A stretch of 64,000 bases of DNA from Metridium senile (GCA_949775045.1 OX459108.1:14035711-14099710), one strand, 5' to 3'; positions 22,683 to 34,470 are shown, counted from the stretch's first letter. Numbers and translations: made by a program. The notes: generated by a model not told the origin, from the letters alone.

Positions 22683-23110
22683 ATTTTATTGAAAATTTAC
22701 CCCAATCATAGTTAGTCCCCTCTATTAACTATGCCAAATAATACGAAAAACTCGCCTATGGCTCGAGTTTGGTCACATGGTCACTCACATTCTATAAACC
22801 AGTAAGCAATTGGATATAAAGCAAAATAAAGACAAATAATATTAATTAATAAAACATAACAAAAGTAAAATCAAAGAAAGGAACAAAAATACAATGTATT
22901 GCCGGTTATATATACATTTTATTCAAAATTTACCCCTATTAATATTATGAAAAACCTCGCCTATGGCTTGAGTTTGGTCACATGAACACTCACATTCTAT
23001 AAACCAGTAAGCAATTGGATATAAAGCAAAATAAAGACAAATAATATTAATTAATAAAACATAACAAAACTAAAATCAAAGAAAGGCATCAAAATACAAT
23101 GTAATGGTTA
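22683..23110. repeat. Duplication of about 200 bp, period about 230 bp
   Basis: Copies at about 22683-22890 and 22915-23100 share AAAACTCGCCTATGG/AAACCTCGCCTATGG, GAGTTTGGTCACATG, CACTCACATTCTATAAACCA and GGATATAAAGCAAAATAAAG. A block around 22720-22735 is missing from the second copy. Confidence 0.9.
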
Positions 23111-23734
23111 GCCTGTAAAACAGTCCTTACGGAGACATACGGGGTGTCTACCCTCTCGCCTTACTGCCTTCTCATGCGCCACCTCCCTCCTAATTCTATC
23201 TCGTTCAAAATTTCACCCGCTTCCTCGGAGTCTTCCCTTAAAAGTATTTTAATGAAAACTAACCAAACGAATAAACAAAAAATAAATTTGATAATAGCAT
23301 GCTATTAGCTTTCGTAGATCAGTCTAAAAATAATACCCAATCAAAAGAAAGTAAATATTTTTCTTGTCCTCAATCTCCACTATTTGCTCATGTTGTTACG
23401 CTGTTTGCCTGAAAGCACCCAACACTAGGGGGCTTGCTAAATCTTGAGATAAACACCATAAATCACTCAACTCACTCAAGTAAATAACAAATGGAACTTA
23501 AAGCTGTAAATTTAGATTTGTTTTCAAGCCTAATTTAGACGAAAAAAAAAACTGAAGAAGATTGGAGAATACAAAAATGGCACATTTTTTCATATTTCAT
23601 ATACAAATGAACCACGTTTAAACTTTTATTTATACTGGAGTACGTAATGATATAAACACCGTAAATCAACCACATAATGAAGTAAACCACAGGCCAAACT
23701 TAAGAAGCTATATATATATATATATATATATTAG
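23111..23734. other. Non-coding stretch
   Basis: No gene or repeat recognised apart from a TA microsatellite at about 23709-23732. Confidence 0.35.
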
Positions 23735-23965
23735 TATCAAACACCGACGCAGCCTATACTAGTTTACTCACTAGTTTCTATTTCTTTTTTTTTACGGTGT
23801 TACAAGTTTCATTCTATTACCTATCGTCAAACCCGACGCAGCCTATACTAGTTTACTCACTAGTTTCTATTTCTATTTTTTTTTACGATGTTATAAATTT
23901 CATTATATTACCTATCTTTTATATCAAACACCGACGCAGCCTAGTTTACTCGCTATATTAGTTTC
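23735..23965. mobile_element. Tandem fragments of the Penelope/retrozyme-type repeat
   Basis: Three partial units, each with ACCGACGCAGCCTA and TAGTTTACTC; two also contain TTTTTTTACGGTGTTACAAG-like sequence and ATTACCTATC. Unit spacing is about 90-100 bp. The hammerhead-like motif itself is missing here. Confidence 0.65.
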
Positions 23966-24344
23966 CATTTATATTAGTATAGCTCACCTATGTCTAAATT
24001 AAGATAAAAAACATCATAATACAAGAGAACACACAAAGATGTATACATTTTTTACATTCCATGGTAAGCCATTTATCCTGTTTATGTTTTTTTCTTTATC
24101 GTCATCTATATTTTGGTTCGCGACATTTTTATGTCAACAATGAACCGGAAAATCCTACTGTGGGCCTAGTTTGCGGGGGTCGATGTATTTTATTTTCAAT
24201 CAATTCCATTGATGTTATAATTGGCAATGTTAACGACTAAATCGACAGCGTAAGTTCAATGCGTAGGATGATGGATCAGAACAGGGGGAAATCCCCATGT
24301 AAAGCCGATTTTTTTAAATGGATGAAAACTACTGACTTAAAATT

Positions 24345-24840
24345 CAGAATTTCTTCTAATTCATGACAATGCCTTAGCTTTCTGAAAAATATATTAATTT
24401 TTTGATAATACATGTCTCATTTTCTTATAGAAATCACTTGAAAACCATGCACTGACGCATCATTCATAGTTTCTTCTAATGCCTGACAATGACTTTCTGA
24501 AAAATATATTAATTTTTTGATAATACATGTCTCATTTTCTTATAGAAATCACTTGAAAACCATGCACAGAGGCATCATTCATAGTTTCTTCTAATGCCTG
24601 ACAATGCCTTTCTGAAAAATATATTATTTTTTTGATAACACGTCTCATTTTCTCATAGAAATAACTTGAAAAAACACTGACATATCATTCAGAATTTCTT
24701 CTAATTCATGACAATGCCTTACTGAAAAATATATTAATTTTTTGATAATTCATGTCAGAATTTCTTCTAATTCCTGACAATGCCTTTCTGAAAAATACTT
24801 TTTGATAATAAATGTCTCATTTTCTCATAGAAATGACTTA
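24345..24840. repeat. Degenerate tandem array of about 75-120 bp, five copies
   Basis: TTTCTTCTAATTCATGACAA-like starts at about 24347, 24468, 24584, 24696 and 24771. Units share CTTTCTGAAAAATATATTAA, TTTTTTGATAATACATGTCT and CTCATAGAAAT. Confidence 0.9.
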
Positions 24841-25860
24841 AAGGCGCAATTTACATGCTTAAATTGGGTAACTTTACTTTACTTTACGCATTTTCAGTTT
24901 TTACTTAGTTAAAAATCTCCCTTTATAATTTTGGAGAAAACTGCACGAGTGCTAGAAAAACTCTGTGTCATTTAATTTACTCTGTGAAACAAACAACGTG
25001 ATGTTTATCTTAGTTATCATCAACAAAAATATATTTTTTGTTTCGAGGACAAAACAAGGACCTCCCATTTGATAATAAAGTCACGTACGTTCTTGAATAA
25101 GGACGAAAATATCCAGTCACTTGCCAAAGATATAGACATTTGTTTTATTTAGTACTAAACGATTACATTTGTTTTTACAATGATGGATATGTGTACATAT
25201 TTGTTGATTACATTTCGTGAAGGAAGCATGCGTAATAATTGATAAATCACTTTAAATAATTTAAACTTTAATTAATTTTTTTCCTTTTTTCCTTTTTCAT
25301 ATTTTTTTTTTTTTTTTTAATATGAATTCCTGAAACTGGACAGGACTGGGATTACTCATGTTTCTCTTCCAGTCCCCACGCTTCCACCCCTCTAACCCAA
25401 CAACAGATCTAGATCTAAAGTGATGATAACGAGTGATGATCTGTATTTGTTCGTTGTGACTATGCCCCCACCCCCACCTTATACGGATATTTTTGAATCT
25501 GTAACTTTTTCGTTATGAATTTACTTTCCATCGGAAGGACGCACCTGTTTTTTATAGGCACTTTCGGTGTATAGATTGACTTACTTTGATTATCCAATAG
25601 CAGTATAACCGAAAAGTAAACTAGACGTACATTAGTCTGATTTTAAAAGATAAAGCATTTGATAAAACATGATCACTTCATGATGACTTTACCTTGCATT
25701 CCGCTCGCCCTTACGCCCTGTTCGCGGTACGAAAAGAAGGTCATCTCGAACTGATAAACATCCATTCGGAAGGGTGTAATATCATGGTACTTGACTATAT
25801 AATTGACTCAGAGAAATAGTAAATAAAGTTGTCTGTTTTATCAGGGCCTAAATAGAGGTA
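24841..25860. other. Non-coding stretch
   Basis: No supportable gene. Contains a poly(T) run at about 25300-25318 and AT-rich sequence. The stretch 25320-25520 is less AT-rich, with CCCCCACCCCCACC near 25470, but shows no feature I recognise. Confidence 0.35.
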
Positions 25861-26228
25861 TCTGTATGTCAGTAATCAGTTAAAATATAAGCAATTTGTC
25901 GGTTAAATATTTTAACGAACCGGTCAATTTTAATGAATTTCGACTGTAATTTGCATCAAACTATCATGACTGCGGACTACCTTATTTCTCTGAATGTTTA
26001 TATAAGCTTAGAGCTGTACCATATAGCTGTGCTTATATTGACGACCGTATTATCTGTATGTCAGTAATCAGTTAAAATATAGGCAATTTGTCCCTTAAAT
26101 ATTTTAACGAACTGGTCAATTTTAATGAATTTCGATTGTCATTTGCATCAAACTATCATGACTGCGGACTACCTTATTTCTCTGCATGTTTATATAAGCT
26201 TAGAGCTGTGTCTTTTAACGACCGTATT
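25861..26228. repeat. Tandem duplication, period 192 bp, two copies
   Basis: TCTGTATGTCAGTAATCAGT at 25861 recurs at 26053. Units share TATTTTAACGAAC, AACTATCATGACTGCGGACT and ATGTTTATATAAGCTTAGAG. The second copy departs from the first after about 26205. Confidence 0.95.
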
Positions 26229-26425
26229 AACGGCAGTTAAAGTCGGGCTGCACACAGCAGGCTATGCCACGGGGGATGCCCTCATTTGTATTCAACAACA
26301 TATTTAATTGCCTTAATCGTTTTTTATTAACGAGGGGGCGGGCTAAATTGGTTTACTTCACGTATCGACTTTTATTTTTCACCAAATACATACATGTTTT
26401 TTACCTAAAGCTGTCCAGGTGATTT

Positions 26426-26500
26426 AGCGCGCGCACTTCCGGTTAGTATAAGCCAATCACAAGCATTTTTGTCGCATCGCCAACAGTTCCAAGATGGCGT
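26426..26500 (+). promoter_or_regulatory. Housekeeping-type promoter-like island
   Basis: Within about 75 bp lie GCGCGCGC, CACTTCCGG (an ETS-type site), AGCCAATCA (CCAAT box) and AAGATGGCG (YY1-type site that also supplies an ATG in good context, CCAAGATGG). This combination is typical of TATA-less animal promoters and their first exons. The ATG at about 26493 opens only 18 codons before a stop, with no strong splice donor inside, so either the first exon is very short or the gene is broken. Confidence 0.4.
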
Positions 26501-26615
26501 CGTTCGAGAGAGTTGTTTCCCGTGTTAACTCTCTATTAATACAACCTTAACATAACTTAACATCTATGTAACTTGGACAACACGTTAACTGCTGCTCTAT
26601 CAGGGATAAAAAAGA

Positions 26616-26903
26616 ATGAAAATAAAACACAAATGCCTAAAAGTAACCGAAATTGTTTTTGTCCCGAGGCGCAATTTTGGAACTGTTCGTTTTGACAAAC
26701 AATCCTTTGCGCGCTTCGAAGCGAGATCAACTGGGTGCTATTTTATAAGGAGGAAGGAGATATGCTTCACGTTTATTTTGACTATAGTTGTGTATTATTT
26801 TTTTAAATTTGTATCTGGTGTAAAGGAATGTTTAATCGTGATGAAAGTGTTCCAATCGGCGGACAGTATTATTCAGCCTCATAATAACACCAAGAATCAT
26901 TAA
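26616..26903 (+). CDS. Hypothetical 95-codon frame downstream of the promoter-like island
   Basis: Single frame from ATG. The product has a basic N-terminal half (many Lys/Arg, for example FVPRRN and YFIRRKE), one hydrophobic segment at about residues 48-68 (CFTFILTIVVYYFFKFVSGV) that could span a membrane, and a polar tail. I do not recognise it. Support is only its position about 120 bp after the promoter-like island and a composition less extreme than the surrounding artefact frames. No poly(A) signal is obvious. It may equally be chance. Confidence 0.2.
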   Translation: MKIKHKCLKVTEIVFVPRRNFGTVRFDKQSFARFEARSTGCYFIRRKEICFTFILTIVVYYFFKFVSGVKECLIVMKVFQSADSIIQPHNNTKNH

Positions 26904-27168
26904 TCAAACGTTGCTTACATTGATCAAACGTTAGAGAAATCGAACTGTGTAGTCTATCAACCCCCCCCCCCCCCCCCCCGGGCAAGGATTCAAGGGGATT
27001 CGTTTACAATACTACCAAAAGTCATCGAAATTGTCTTCCAAGCTTTGTGCACCAGCCACCACTGAGTACTATTATACTCTAAATATGCATGCACCTGCTT
27101 ATGATTTTAAGAAATCACAATACTATAGGAAAACATTCATGTTCGATTTCAAGTGCTTCAGGCAAGAA
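26904..27168. repeat. Poly(C) tract and flanking non-coding DNA
   Basis: A run of about 19 C at 26961-26979 ends in GGGCAAGG. No gene seen. Poly(C) of this length is exceptional in such AT-rich DNA; the other example is at about 29930-29946, inside the TTAA foldback. Confidence 0.7.
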
Positions 27169-27561
27169 TCGAATCCGAATATCGAGTGATATCAGTTGAA
27201 AGTTGAAAGTTAATTACAAAAATAATTTTGATATCGATATACTGATGATGTGATTCGCTTAGAATTAAATTATTTTATAGTTCATAGTGATAACGTTTGT
27301 ATTGTTTGTATCAACCGTTTTTGCACTTTTTTGGGCTGTAAGGCCCGAAAGCTTGGAAAATAAAAAACATTTTGGTTAAAGAAACCTTATCACTATGAAT
27401 GAAAAACCAACCAACAAAGAAATCTTAAACTTATTATATAGTTCTTCTTCTTATTTTTTTGAGAAAAAGAAGCTCAGTTGCATTTGCATCGTTAACGCTG
27501 TCATCGAATCCGAATATCGAGTGATTTCAGTTTAAAGTTAATTACAAAAATAATTTTTTGA
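27169..27561. repeat. Spaced duplication
   Basis: GAATCCGAATATCGAGTGAT with TTAATTACAAAAATAATTTT occurs at about 27175-27230 and again at about 27505-27560. Between them lies TTTTTTGGGCTGTAAGGCCC and CGAAAGCTTGGAAAATAAAA, which looks like the end of a dispersed repeat. No gene. Confidence 0.6.
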
Positions 27562-27574
27562 GAAAGATGCTGAT

Positions 27575-28025
27575 ATTTTCAACGTGAATCAAAACATTCC
27601 TATATTTGGCTACTTATACCAAATTTATATTTCTTATGTACATTTAGCTTTATTATTTATTCATTTATTTGTAGGGACGTATGTTATATAACTCAGTGTT
27701 AGTGTAACGTTGTCATCGTTACTGAATATCCTGTGTTTTCCATCGTGAATCAAAATATTACCTTTATATGGCTGGTTATACCAAATTCATATTTTTTTAT
27801 ATATATTTAGCTTTATTATTTATTCATTTGTTTGGAGGGACGTATGTTATATAACTCAGTGTTAGTGTAACGTTGTCATCGTTACTAAAGATGCTGGGTT
27901 TTCCATCGTGAATCAAAATATTACCTATATTTGGCTGGTTATATCACATTCATATTTCTTATATACATTTAGCTTTGTTATTTATTCATCTATTTATTTA
28001 TTTATTTATTTGAAGGGGCGTATGT
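27575..28025. repeat. Tandem array of about 165 bp, three copies
   Basis: TCGTGAATCAAAATATTACC-like sequence recurs at about 27583, 27744 and 27907. Units share ATATTTAGCTTTATTATTTA, GGGACGTATGTTATATAACT and CAGTGTTAGTGTAACGTTGT. Confidence 0.9.
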
Positions 28026-28196
28026 TATATGGCTCTTAGCCTTAATGCGTATTTTCTTTCGCAAAATAAAGTTTATTGTATTGTATAAGTGTAAAAAGAA
28101 AATTAGTCCACTCACTTTACTTTTTATGAATGAAGAAATTTTATTCAGTTAAATTTATCAGTGCAAGTTTAACTAAAACAGTGATATTGATGGAAA

Positions 28197-28340
28197 CTAG
28201 CGAGTAAGCTAGTTTAGGCTGCGTCGGTGTTTGAGTAAACGATAGGTAATAGAATGGAATTTGTAACACCGTAAAAAAAACTTAACTTTACTGACGTTTC
28301 GAGCTTTAGCCTTTCGTCGGAGTAAAAGCAACACAGTGAT
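28197..28340 (-). mobile_element. Penelope/retrozyme-type repeat copy
   Basis: On the minus strand the order is hammerhead-like motif, TTTTTTTTACGGTGTTACAA, ATTCTATTACCTATCG, then ACCGACGCAGCCTAAACTAG. It shares all blocks with the copies near 54.25 and 56.8 kb. Confidence 0.65.
28287..28326 (-). ncRNA. Hammerhead-ribozyme-like motif
   Basis: Minus strand: TTTACT, CCGACGA, an imperfect stem-loop AAGGCTAAAGCTC, GAAAC, GTC, AGTAAA. TTTACT and AGTAAA pair as stem I; CCGACGA occupies the CUGANGA position with C for the conserved U; cleavage would fall after GTC. The one core change makes activity doubtful. Confidence 0.4.
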
Positions 28341-29213
28341 AAATCATTATCATCAATATTATAGTTCAAATAACAAACTTCCCTATTGAAAACGCGCACC
28401 TAGCGGGCGAAAATGAATTTTGTCGGGCCGCAAATCATACCGCATCAGCCCTGTTGCAGAAAATTTCCCAAATGTCTTAAGAGGCTGTCTCGCTAAAAAC
28501 CACCCACTCGTTTTTGCTTCAAAAATGGATTTGCCTGAAACTCTGTCGACTGAAAGGGTTTACTAAGACTAAAACAAGAATGCATTTAGTTTGGTAAGAA
28601 ATGATTTCGTTGTTGAGCTAGAAGCCGTTAAACAATTTTGCCCGTCGGGTGCAGTCGCAACGTTTTGAAAACTGAAAATAAGCCATTTTTCGTAGCGCCA
28701 TATAATACTTGATTCGCAGCATAAACCAATAAATTTTATATCAAAGTCTTTTTAAATCACTCGTCTTTACAGCTAAGGGGTTTATGTGTGTCTAAATTTA
28801 TTTTTAAACGAGTTATCAAGATTATAATGACCCCTATTTATCGCTTATTCAAATAGACTCAAAATGGCCTTATTTCAATGTCTGATTTCTAAATTTTGGG
28901 ACTTAGTTAAAAGTTTCAACCAATGCAGGTCAAAAGTATGGTATTTCATTTGCACAAATTGTGAAAATTAGATGTACGATTTTTGATTTTCCAAAGTTAT
29001 GACCGTTTGAAGTAGCACATGTTCGACTAATTGCGATTTTCTGTCTATTGTATAAGACCACTATGGTCGAGCGTTTTTATCACAAATACAACTTACATGC
29101 TCCAAAAGTAACGCTTATTTCCATCTTAAAGACATTTGCCAGTGCCTTAGACTGCTGAATGCTACCAGTAATCCAGCAAGTTGGTCTGTAGATAGTTAGG
29201 ACGAGTTGCTTGT

Positions 29214-29462
29214 TTGCGAGTTAGATTCGATCTCACAGGTGTTTCTACTTTTAACTCTGAATTATACTGTTTAAACATCGTTCTAGAATCACTTTCCTCG
29301 AGAATCTGTTCAAGGTATTTCAAAGCTTCTTATTTTGGAAGAGAATCTGACTGGTTTTTGTTTTTAGAGCAAAATGTCTTGCCATATCAATCGAGCATGA
29401 TTAGTCGAGTACATTGTTGTTGCTTTCGTAGAGGTTCGCATATGTGTGAAACCGCTAAATAG
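29214..29462 (+). CDS. Arm-encoded frame in the TTAA foldback, left copy
   Basis: An 82-codon frame whose counterpart occurs in the other arm (30029-30328, minus). The track's start is TTG (29214); the first ATG would fall much later (about residue 62), so translation from an AUG would give only a short peptide. The residues are protein-like (for example SYFGRESDWFLFLEQN), and the frame is open in both arms, but two nearly identical arms would keep any frame. I do not recognise it; it may be a remnant of an ancestral gene. Confidence 0.15.
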   Translation: MRVRFDLTGVSTFNSELYCLNIVLESLSSRICSRYFKASYFGRESDWFLFLEQNVLPYQSSMISRVHCCCFRRGSHMCETAK

Positions 29463-30080
29463 TTTTATCGCTGACAACAATTAGTACAAGTTTCACATAG
29501 TTTTAAAGACAAGAGAAAGCGTAGTACCCCCGGAGATGTACTTGGGGGTAATATGACGGGGAGGTCTGAAGTATTTTTTTGGGTCAAGAGACCTGCCAAG
29601 TATTTTTTTAGGTCTTAAAATGAAACCCGAATTTTTTGGGGTGCCCACAACTCCGAATTCAATTTTTGTTTCGATCCGTGTATCAGAAAATTATTCGTTT
29701 AAAATTTGTTTTCAGCAAGGCGTGAGTTCCGTAAAGAAATATTGCATTGCATGCCATGTATTATTTTGGGTGTAATGTCATGTTACCCCCCGAGTACAAT
29801 CCCTGGGTTTAGTACAAACTAGCTGCTTTTAAGCCAGAACCCTAAAAGGTACGCACAAAAAATATTTACAACCCTAAAAGGTACACCGATCACCCCTACC
29901 ACTTGGACAAAGGTAGTAACCCAATTCCCCTCCCCCCCCCCCCCCCTAAGCCACGTACATGTACAATGTAAATTCCAGCTAGGATGGAAAGCTTCAATGC
30001 AAAAAAACCCAAGAACATTTAATATAATTTATTTGTGATCACAACTTGAAACTGTTACTAGTAACCGTGCGCGAGCGAAA
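29463..30080. other. Single-copy loop of the TTAA foldback
   Basis: About 618 bp between the arms. It contains GTACCCCCGGAGATGTACTT, TGGGTCAAGAGACCTGCCAA, poly(C) at about 29930-29946, and two AACCCTAAAAGGTAC-like blocks near 29848 and 29871. The last motif recurs in reverse near 60.36-60.48 kb, so part of the loop is a dispersed repeat inserted between the arms or captured by them. Confidence 0.5.
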
Positions 30081-30328
30081 TACCTAACGGTTTCACACAT
30101 ATGCGAACCTCTACGAAAGCAACAACAATGTACTCGACTAATCATGCTCGATTGATATGGCATGACATTTTGCTCTAAAAACAAAAACCAGTCAGATTCT
30201 CTTCCAAAATAAGAAGCTTTGAAATACTTTGAACCGATTCTCGAGGAAAGTGATTCTAGAACGATGTTTGAACAGTATAATTCAGCGTTAAAAGTAGAAA
30301 CACCTGTGAGATCGAATCTAACTCGCAA
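30029..30328 (-). CDS. Arm-encoded frame in the TTAA foldback, right copy
   Basis: Minus-strand partner of 29214-29462 with a few substitutions, extended at its 3' end to 99 codons because the arms diverge near 30081. The start is again TTG. Substitutions between the arms are few and include changes such as Ser to Ala and Cys to Gly, which is too little to judge selection. Low support as a gene. Confidence 0.15.
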   Translation of the reverse strand: MRVRFDLTGVSTFNAELYCSNIVLESLSSRIGSKYFKASYFGRESDWFLFLEQNVMPYQSSMISRVHCCCFRRGSHMCETVRYFARARLLVTVSSCDHK

Positions 30329-31065
30329 ACAAGCAACTCGACTTAACTATCTACATACCTACTTGCTGGATTACTGGTAGCATTCAGCAGTCTAAGGCAC
30401 TGGCAAATGTCTTTAAGATGGAAATAAGCGTTACTTTTGGAGCATGTAAGTTGTATTTGCGATAAAAACGCTCGACCATAGTGGTCTTATACAATAGACA
30501 GAAAATCACAATTAGTCGAACATGTGCTACTTCAAACGGTCATAACTTTGGATAATCAAAAATCGTACATCTGATTTTCACAATTTGTGCAAATGAAATA
30601 CCATACTTTTGACCTGCATTGGTTGAAACTTTTAACTAAGTCCCGAAATTTAGAAATCAGACATTGAAATAAGGCCATTTTGAGTCTATTTGAATAAGCG
30701 ATAAATAGGGGTCATTATAATCTTGATAACTCGATTAAAAATAAATTTAGACACACATAAACCCCTTAGCTGTAAAGATGAGTGATTTAAAAAGACTTTG
30801 ATATAAAATTGATTGGTTTATGCTGCGAATCAAGTATTATACGGCGCTACGAAAAATGGCTTATTTTCAGTTTTCAAAGTGTCGCGAATGCACCCGACGG
30901 GCAAAAATGTTTAACGGCTTCTAGCTCAACAACGAAATCATTTCTTACCAAACTAAATGCATTCTTGTTTTAGTCTTAGTAAACCCTTTCAGTCGACAGA
31001 GTTTCAGGCAAATCCATTTTTGAAGCAAAAATGAGTGGGTGGTTATTAGCGAGACAGCCTCTTAA

Positions 31066-32549
31066 ATAACAAATAAACAATATGCCCTCCAAAAGTCATG
31101 TTATTGTCCTATTCGTAGGATTGTAATTTGTTGTCTCTATACATTATATAATAATATAAAAATGTTTTGTACAATCAAGAAATGTTTTCATCGTTTACCA
31201 AAAAAGAATGAAAGGAAGGGGTAGAGAAAAAGAAAAAAAAACTTGAAAATAAACTTACAATAATATTTTGGTATTGTTTTTGTTATGAATGTTATTGTAC
31301 ATATTTTAAACAAAAAGAAATTGTTTTGGTCAAAATGCAATATTAATGTTATTTTCGCCATTCCAATCACTGTAAATATTTTTAGTACAAAAATCTAAAC
31401 ATCGAAAAGCTGCTTTGTTTTTTTGATTATTTATATACTTCTTTACAAACTATTTCAGCTAGAAATGATGATAATAATAAACTTTTATTACTAACCACTG
31501 ACTTATACATTCCATACAAGTTGGTAGCCCTGCCTTTTAATAATAAAAAAAAACATGAACAAGAAAGGGTAAATATCAGAAAAAGAAAGGTCGACTTGTA
31601 GTAAGACCACCCTGCAGTGAATTGGATATGTCGGTTCTTGCCTTGCCTGTTTTTACACACGTTCATTTTTGCTATTTTGCTATATGTTTTTATTTCAAAA
31701 TTTACATACACGTAACGCAGACACATTATTGACGTAACATTTTCTTTGGTTAAACACAGACCGATTAGGGTAAAGTTATGTAAGGTATAAATGATTTGAA
31801 TAAACGTCTGCTCCTACTATGATGAATGCACTAAAATATAACAGGCTACATCGATCAGATCTCTTGTTTTGAACGGATACAAATTTATTACAACATAGAT
31901 ATATTAAAATTTGGAGACAGCAAAATAATAAATAGCCGCAAAAAAAATATAGACAACTAAAGATCTAAAACCGACGGAGAATTCTAAAAATCTGCAATGA
32001 AATAAACATAGATGAATTAAAGATAGCACTACTATATTCATATGTTCATACACAAATAATATTGATAGACGCAATATATGTACGGATATTTAATTTTAGT
32101 TGTAGCTTAGTTGTATCAAGACGTCTAAAAGGGAGAGATCTAAGGGAAATCTGCAAAACAAAATATTTGAATGTCAGATAACACAACATCAATATATGTA
32201 AAAAAAGAAGATATATATTATTTTTTACGAAAAGCACGTTGATAAAATGTGCGCGATAATAGGTACGAATATCTTACTCAATTAATAAGGCAGTATTACG
32301 TTTGTTAACTTGTGTCGTTCTATGCTATTCCGTGCTTGGTGATAACCAATTGTGTCACATCTGTGGTGGTGAGCGCATTGTATGTGTCATTATCGGCTCA
32401 TCTTTATTCAAAATCGTCATCGCTAGATAAATACATTGATTATAATCTGCAATTATTCTAATTTTTCATCTTTCATCACCCCTATTTATTTCCATGTACC
32501 AGGTAACACCAACTGAAGTGCAATTGAATAAATTGTTTGATTTTTGCAT
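31066..32549. other. Non-coding stretch
   Basis: About 1.5 kb of AT-rich sequence. The 99-codon minus-strand frame at 31427-31726 contains a hydrophobic run (TFLFLIFTLSCSCFFLLL) but has no other support. No repeat recognised. Confidence 0.35.
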
Positions 32550-33270
32550 CACCTTTTTTATGTCCCTGTAGTTTTTATGCACGTAGTTGAATTAAAATAT
32601 AATTTTTTTATTTTTTATTTTTTGCATCGTTCATAACCTATATAATTTTTTTCCCTGTAGTTTTTATGCACGTATCACCCTTTAAATTAAAATAGAATTA
32701 TTTATTTGGCACCGTGCATAACCTCTATAATTTATTTCGCTGTAGTTTTTATGCACGTAGTTAAAGTAAAATAGAATTATTATTACTAATTTTTGCATCG
32801 TTCATAACCTCTATAATATATTTCCCTGTCGTTCTTATGCACGTACCGACAGTTAAATTAAAACATAATTATTTTGTTTGGCATCTTTCATGATCTCTAT
32901 TTATTTGCCTGTAGTTTTTATACATGAACCAACCTTTAAATTAAAATAGAATTATTTATTTGGCACCATGCATAATCTCTATAATTTATTTGCCAGTCGT
33001 TTTTATACATGCACCAACCTTTAAATTAAAATAGAATAATTTATTTGGCATGGTTCATCCCCTATAATGTCTTTCCTATACTTTTTACCCATGTATCACA
33101 AGTTGAAGTGAAAAAGAATTAATTTTTTGGCATCGTGCATAACCTCTAGAATTTATTTTTATGCACGTACCGGCAGTTAAATTAAAATAGAATTATTTAT
33201 TTGGCATCGCTCATCACCTCTATAATGTCTTCCCTATAGTTTTTACGCATGTATCACCAGTTGAAGTAAT
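32550..33270. repeat. Degenerate tandem array of about 85-110 bp, about seven copies
   Basis: CCCTGTAGTTTTTATGCACG-like blocks recur at about 32565, 32653, 32740, 32824, 32910, 32992 and beyond, each followed by TTAAATTAAAATAGAATTAT and a TTTGGCATCGTTCATAACCT-like block. Copies are diverged. Confidence 0.85.
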
Positions 33271-34397
33271 TTTTTTTCCAAGCCAAATCGGTTTCCTTGC
33301 GACTGTTTACTTACTCTATGACTCTATCTGTTTTTGCACGTAGATAAACAGAGAGGTATTTGGCCTTTGCTTTACACATCCGTGTGGGCTTTCTTACGTC
33401 TTTTACTGTGCTTTTTACATGGACATGCCATCGACGTCAGTACTGAGTCGGTGCTCGTGAAATGTGCTTAAAATATGGCCCACGAAAATGATAATACATT
33501 GAAGCAACGATACTAAAAACATGGAAATGTGCATGCGACGATAAAAAAAAAAACATTAAAGTCGAACCCGATCCTTAAGTATAATTAATAAAAAATAATC
33601 GTGATAATTTGGGTAGGTTATGTACGTACTGATATGACAGAAAACAATACTATGGAAACCCCACAAAAACACGACAAAACATCGGTGCTAAAAACACAAA
33701 CACACATCGAAAACACTGAAGTAGAAACACGAACAGACATCTCCCGCTTCAATATGAATACTAATTTTCACACGGTGCTCTAAACGAAACATAAATTTAT
33801 GATGAAAAATTAAAGTCAAGATTATTTCTTAGAATTTATACCATATAAAACATGAATACCTTTCGTGATACCTTTCATGTTGTAAGGAAAATGCATCCAA
33901 AATATTAAACTGATTCCCACGAGTTTGCCGAAACAAATACAAACGAAAAACATCATATACCAAAACACGGTTAAGCGCTCTTGATAACAAATAATGTTAA
34001 TTTGTGCAAATTTATATGTTGATATGACATAAACGTTTTTAACTTAGTCATATTAAAATCTTTCAAAAATACATCCCACGGGTAGATTTACCGAAACAAA
34101 CATGTACACGCACTCACCGAAAACATTATAGTAAAAAAAAATAATTTAAAGATGTGAAATTTGCGAAGAGAAAAGTAAAAATTGCGATTTCTCTCTATGC
34201 AAATATCGAGTTTAATCATTCGCTTTCGACGAGTGGAGGACTCTTAACCGTTTGTTTTTTTATTGAAATGTTGCTTGTTCTATATCTGGGAATGCTTCAA
34301 ATGACCTGTTGTGGCTTTCTTTGTTGTTTTTCCTTGTCTATGGTGACACGTACCTCATTCAAACATCTAAAGCACTCTTGGTGTTGACATCGTTAAA
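33271..34397. other. Non-coding stretch
   Basis: No supported gene. The 60-codon frame at 33601 and 77-codon frame at 34154 do not begin at ATG in good context and have no distinctive features. AAAACA/ACAAAC-rich sequence from 33630 to 33730. Confidence 0.35.
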
Positions 34398-34470
34398 TGA
34401 CGTCACCCACATCCGTAGCAAATCTATCATTGGTCAATTCGGACAGCCCTTCTAGGACTCAATAAATAGC
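34398..34470 (+). promoter_or_regulatory. CRE, inverted CCAAT and TATA-like box of the third small gene
   Basis: TGACGTCA, a perfect CRE palindrome, lies at 34398-34405, ATTGG (inverted CCAAT) at 34429-34433 and AATAAATAG at about 34461. The ATG is 169 bp after the CRE and about 106 bp after the TATA-like box. The order and distances resemble those at the minus-strand gene (CRE 193 bp and TATA about 110 bp before its ATG), which supports a shared, CREB/ATF-responsive promoter as inference. Confidence 0.55.

Larger units (their letters stand above)
28481..31061. mobile_element. 2.6-kb foldback element flanked by TTAA
   Basis: The left end GAGGCTGTCTCGCTAA and right end TTAGCGAGACAGCCTC are inverted repeats. 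The arms extend about 980 bp each (28481 to about 29462, and about 30081 to 31061) and are close to identical. TTAA borders both ends (28477-28480 and 31062-31065). TTAA target duplications characterise piggyBac and Kolobok transposons; the ends (GAGG) do not look like piggyBac's usual CCC start, so Kolobok is the better guess. I find no transposase, so it is presumably non-autonomous. Confidence 0.75.
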
